From positions 248,001 to 312,000 of the forward strand of contig JADJPL010000005.1 of assembly GCA_016713275.1 (NCBI GenBank): a stretch of 64,000 bases of DNA, written 5' to 3'. Shown here piece by piece: positions 63,072 through 64,000 of this stretch (its first letter is position 1; each line of letters begins with the position of its first letter). The position numbers were made by a program, and so were the translations under genes. This stretch comes from Haliscomenobacter sp. (GTDB taxonomy: Bacteria; Bacteroidota; Bacteroidia; Chitinophagales; Saprospiraceae). Under the pieces are notes generated by a model. It searched no databases and was not told where the DNA came from. It saw only the letters and a list, made by a program, of their open reading frames with translations.

Positions 63072-63648
63072 ATGAAAACCCTACTTTTTGCCACCGGTAA
63101 CCCACACAAGGTCAAGGAAGTTCGCGAAATCCTTGCCGAACGGTACGACGTCAAAAGCCTGCAAGATATCGGTTGCCAGGAAGACATCCCCGAAACCGCC
63201 CCCACCCTGGAGGGCAATGCGCTGCTCAAAGCCAGGTATATCGTAGCACAGTATGGGATGGACTGCTTCGCCGAAGACACCGGTCTGGAAGTGGATGCGC
63301 TCGGGGGAGCACCCGGGGTCTTTTCCGCTCGCTATGACGGAGAAGATAAAAATCCGCAGGCCAATATGGCGCTCCTCTTGAAAAATCTGGAAGGACAGCC
63401 CAACCGAAAGGCGCAGTTCCGCACGGTGATCGCCCTGTGCCTGGAGGGGAAAAGAATTTCTATTTGAAGGGATCGTCCGGGGAACAATTGCCGGCGCCCC
63501 AGCCGGAGAAGGCGGTTTTGGGTATGATCCGGTATTTGTGCCCGAAGGCTTTGATCAATCCTTTGCTCAAATGCCTGCGGAGGAAAAAAACGAGATCAGC
63601 CATAGAGGCAGAGCGGTAGCCAAACTCCTGGAATTCCTTAAATCCTAA
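63072..63648 (+). CDS. rdgB: XTP/dITP diphosphatase (one frameshift)
   Basis: RdgB removes non-standard purine nucleotides such as dITP and XTP. The start KTLLFATGNPHKVKEV with the T/SxN motif is typical. The catalytic acid region FAEDTGLEVDALGGAPG and SARYDGED is intact. Frame breaks in the AAAA run at 63450-63453; removing one A gives KEFLFEGIVRGTIAG and GGFGYDPVFVPEGF, then SHRGRAVAKLLEFL, ending at 63648. Rebuilt length is 191 aa, the usual size. Confidence 0.94.
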
Positions 63649-63702
63649 ATTCAATTTAAAATCAGTATCTTAGCTGGATTAACAGACCAGGGACCTTGCG
63701 GA

Positions 63703-64000
63703 ATGAACGCCGAAAATTTCACCGAATTCCTCCAGTCAACCGCCCATCTCTACCACTTGCCCTATGTAGAACTGGAATCCCTTACCCTGGAATTTCCTTA
63801 TTCGCAAAACCTCCAATTGCTTCTCTTTGCCAAAAGCTGGCTGGAACAGCACCCCAATGCGGAGGCCAACCTCCATAAAGCTGCGCTGTACAGCACCGAC
63901 CGAAGGGCGCTTTACCGGTTTGTTCAACTACTCAGCGCCCAATTGCTGGAAAACGAACCGAGTTTTCAGATCAACGAGGATTTTCTGGAATTGAAGGAAA
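63703..64000 (+). CDS. Hypothetical protein, 3' end cut by window edge
   Basis: About 99 codons are visible from the ATG at 63703: MNAENFTEFLQSTAHLYHLP, later QLLLFAKSWLEQHPN and LYRFVQLLSAQLLE. The frame stays open to the end of the window. The sequence is helical and acidic, and I recognise no family. It lies 54 bases after rdgB on the same strand. Confidence 0.7.
   Translation, partial: MNAENFTEFLQSTAHLYHLPYVELESLTLEFPYSQNLQLLLFAKSWLEQHPNAEANLHKAALYSTDRRALYRFVQLLSAQLLENEPSFQINEDFLELKE

Noticed and set aside
1..64000. tRNA or rRNA genes
   Set aside because: I looked for T-loop GGTTCGAATCC-like patterns and conserved rRNA stretches while reading and found none; a tRNAscan or Infernal run would be decisive.

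Overview
This window looks like chromosomal DNA from a member of the Bacteroidota, most likely of the Saprospiria/Lewinella type. The evidence is secreted proteins with C-terminal type IX secretion (T9SS) sorting tails, a Bacteroidota-style -33/-7 promoter (TTTG ... TAnnTTTG) in front of the ferredoxin gene, the gene sets DUF1599 / BT_3928-like DoxX protein / nusB and parA / parB / DUF5683, and long hairpin-rich intergenic repeats. The assignment is by inference only; no rRNA or tRNA gene was recognised.

Layout. 1-14.9 kb is housekeeping: mutS (runs off the left edge), ferredoxin, an SDR oxidoreductase, fhs, an alpha/beta hydrolase, a TrmH-like RNA methyltransferase, a periplasmic-binding-fold lipoprotein, guaA, an OmpA protein with calcium-binding repeats, nusB, a DoxX-like membrane protein and a DUF1599 protein. 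15.0-15.6 kb is a repeat island. 15.6-21.5 kb is a minus-strand run that looks like a catabolic or uptake cluster (DUF1611, DUF4434, sodium:solute symporter, secreted FAD oxidoreductase). 21.6-27.3 kb holds an ArsC-like protein without the usual cysteine, a BCCT transporter, an acyltransferase, an M28 peptidase and a YdeI-like protein. 27.3-28.4 kb is a second repeat island. 28.4-36.4 kb holds miaE, a secreted protein of unknown function, a VWA protein, a peroxiredoxin-like protein, mdh, a T9SS metalloprotease, a DUF4442 protein and sucC. 36.6-39.6 kb carries a 935-residue CHAT-NACHT (caspase-like plus STAND ATPase) protein followed by a 50-residue membrane microprotein. 39.6-43.3 kb holds a PLP decarboxylase, a Uma2 nuclease-like gene and an amidase. 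43.3-52.6 kb is a hairpin array and then one giant secreted protein (about 2,900 residues). 52.6-53.9 kb is a REP-associated tyrosine transposase (RAYT) flanked by inverted copies of a two-hairpin module. 53.9-64 kb holds a radical SAM protein, sppA, an FMN reductase, a UPF0173 hydrolase, parA, parB, a DUF5683 protein, ilvE, rdgB and a truncated gene at the right edge.

Two themes stand out. First, a RAYT with cognate hairpin pairs sits next to at least four other loci carrying related two-hairpin modules, so the window appears to be colonised by several families of non-autonomous hairpin repeats. Second, the CHAT-NACHT protein is a plausible NLR-like immune or cell-death sensor.

Quality caveat: at least fifteen genes or gene parts are broken by single-base shifts, nearly all inside short homopolymers. 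This pattern fits sequencing or assembly indels better than real pseudogenes, and I annotate the rebuilt genes as single loci where the frames join cleanly.
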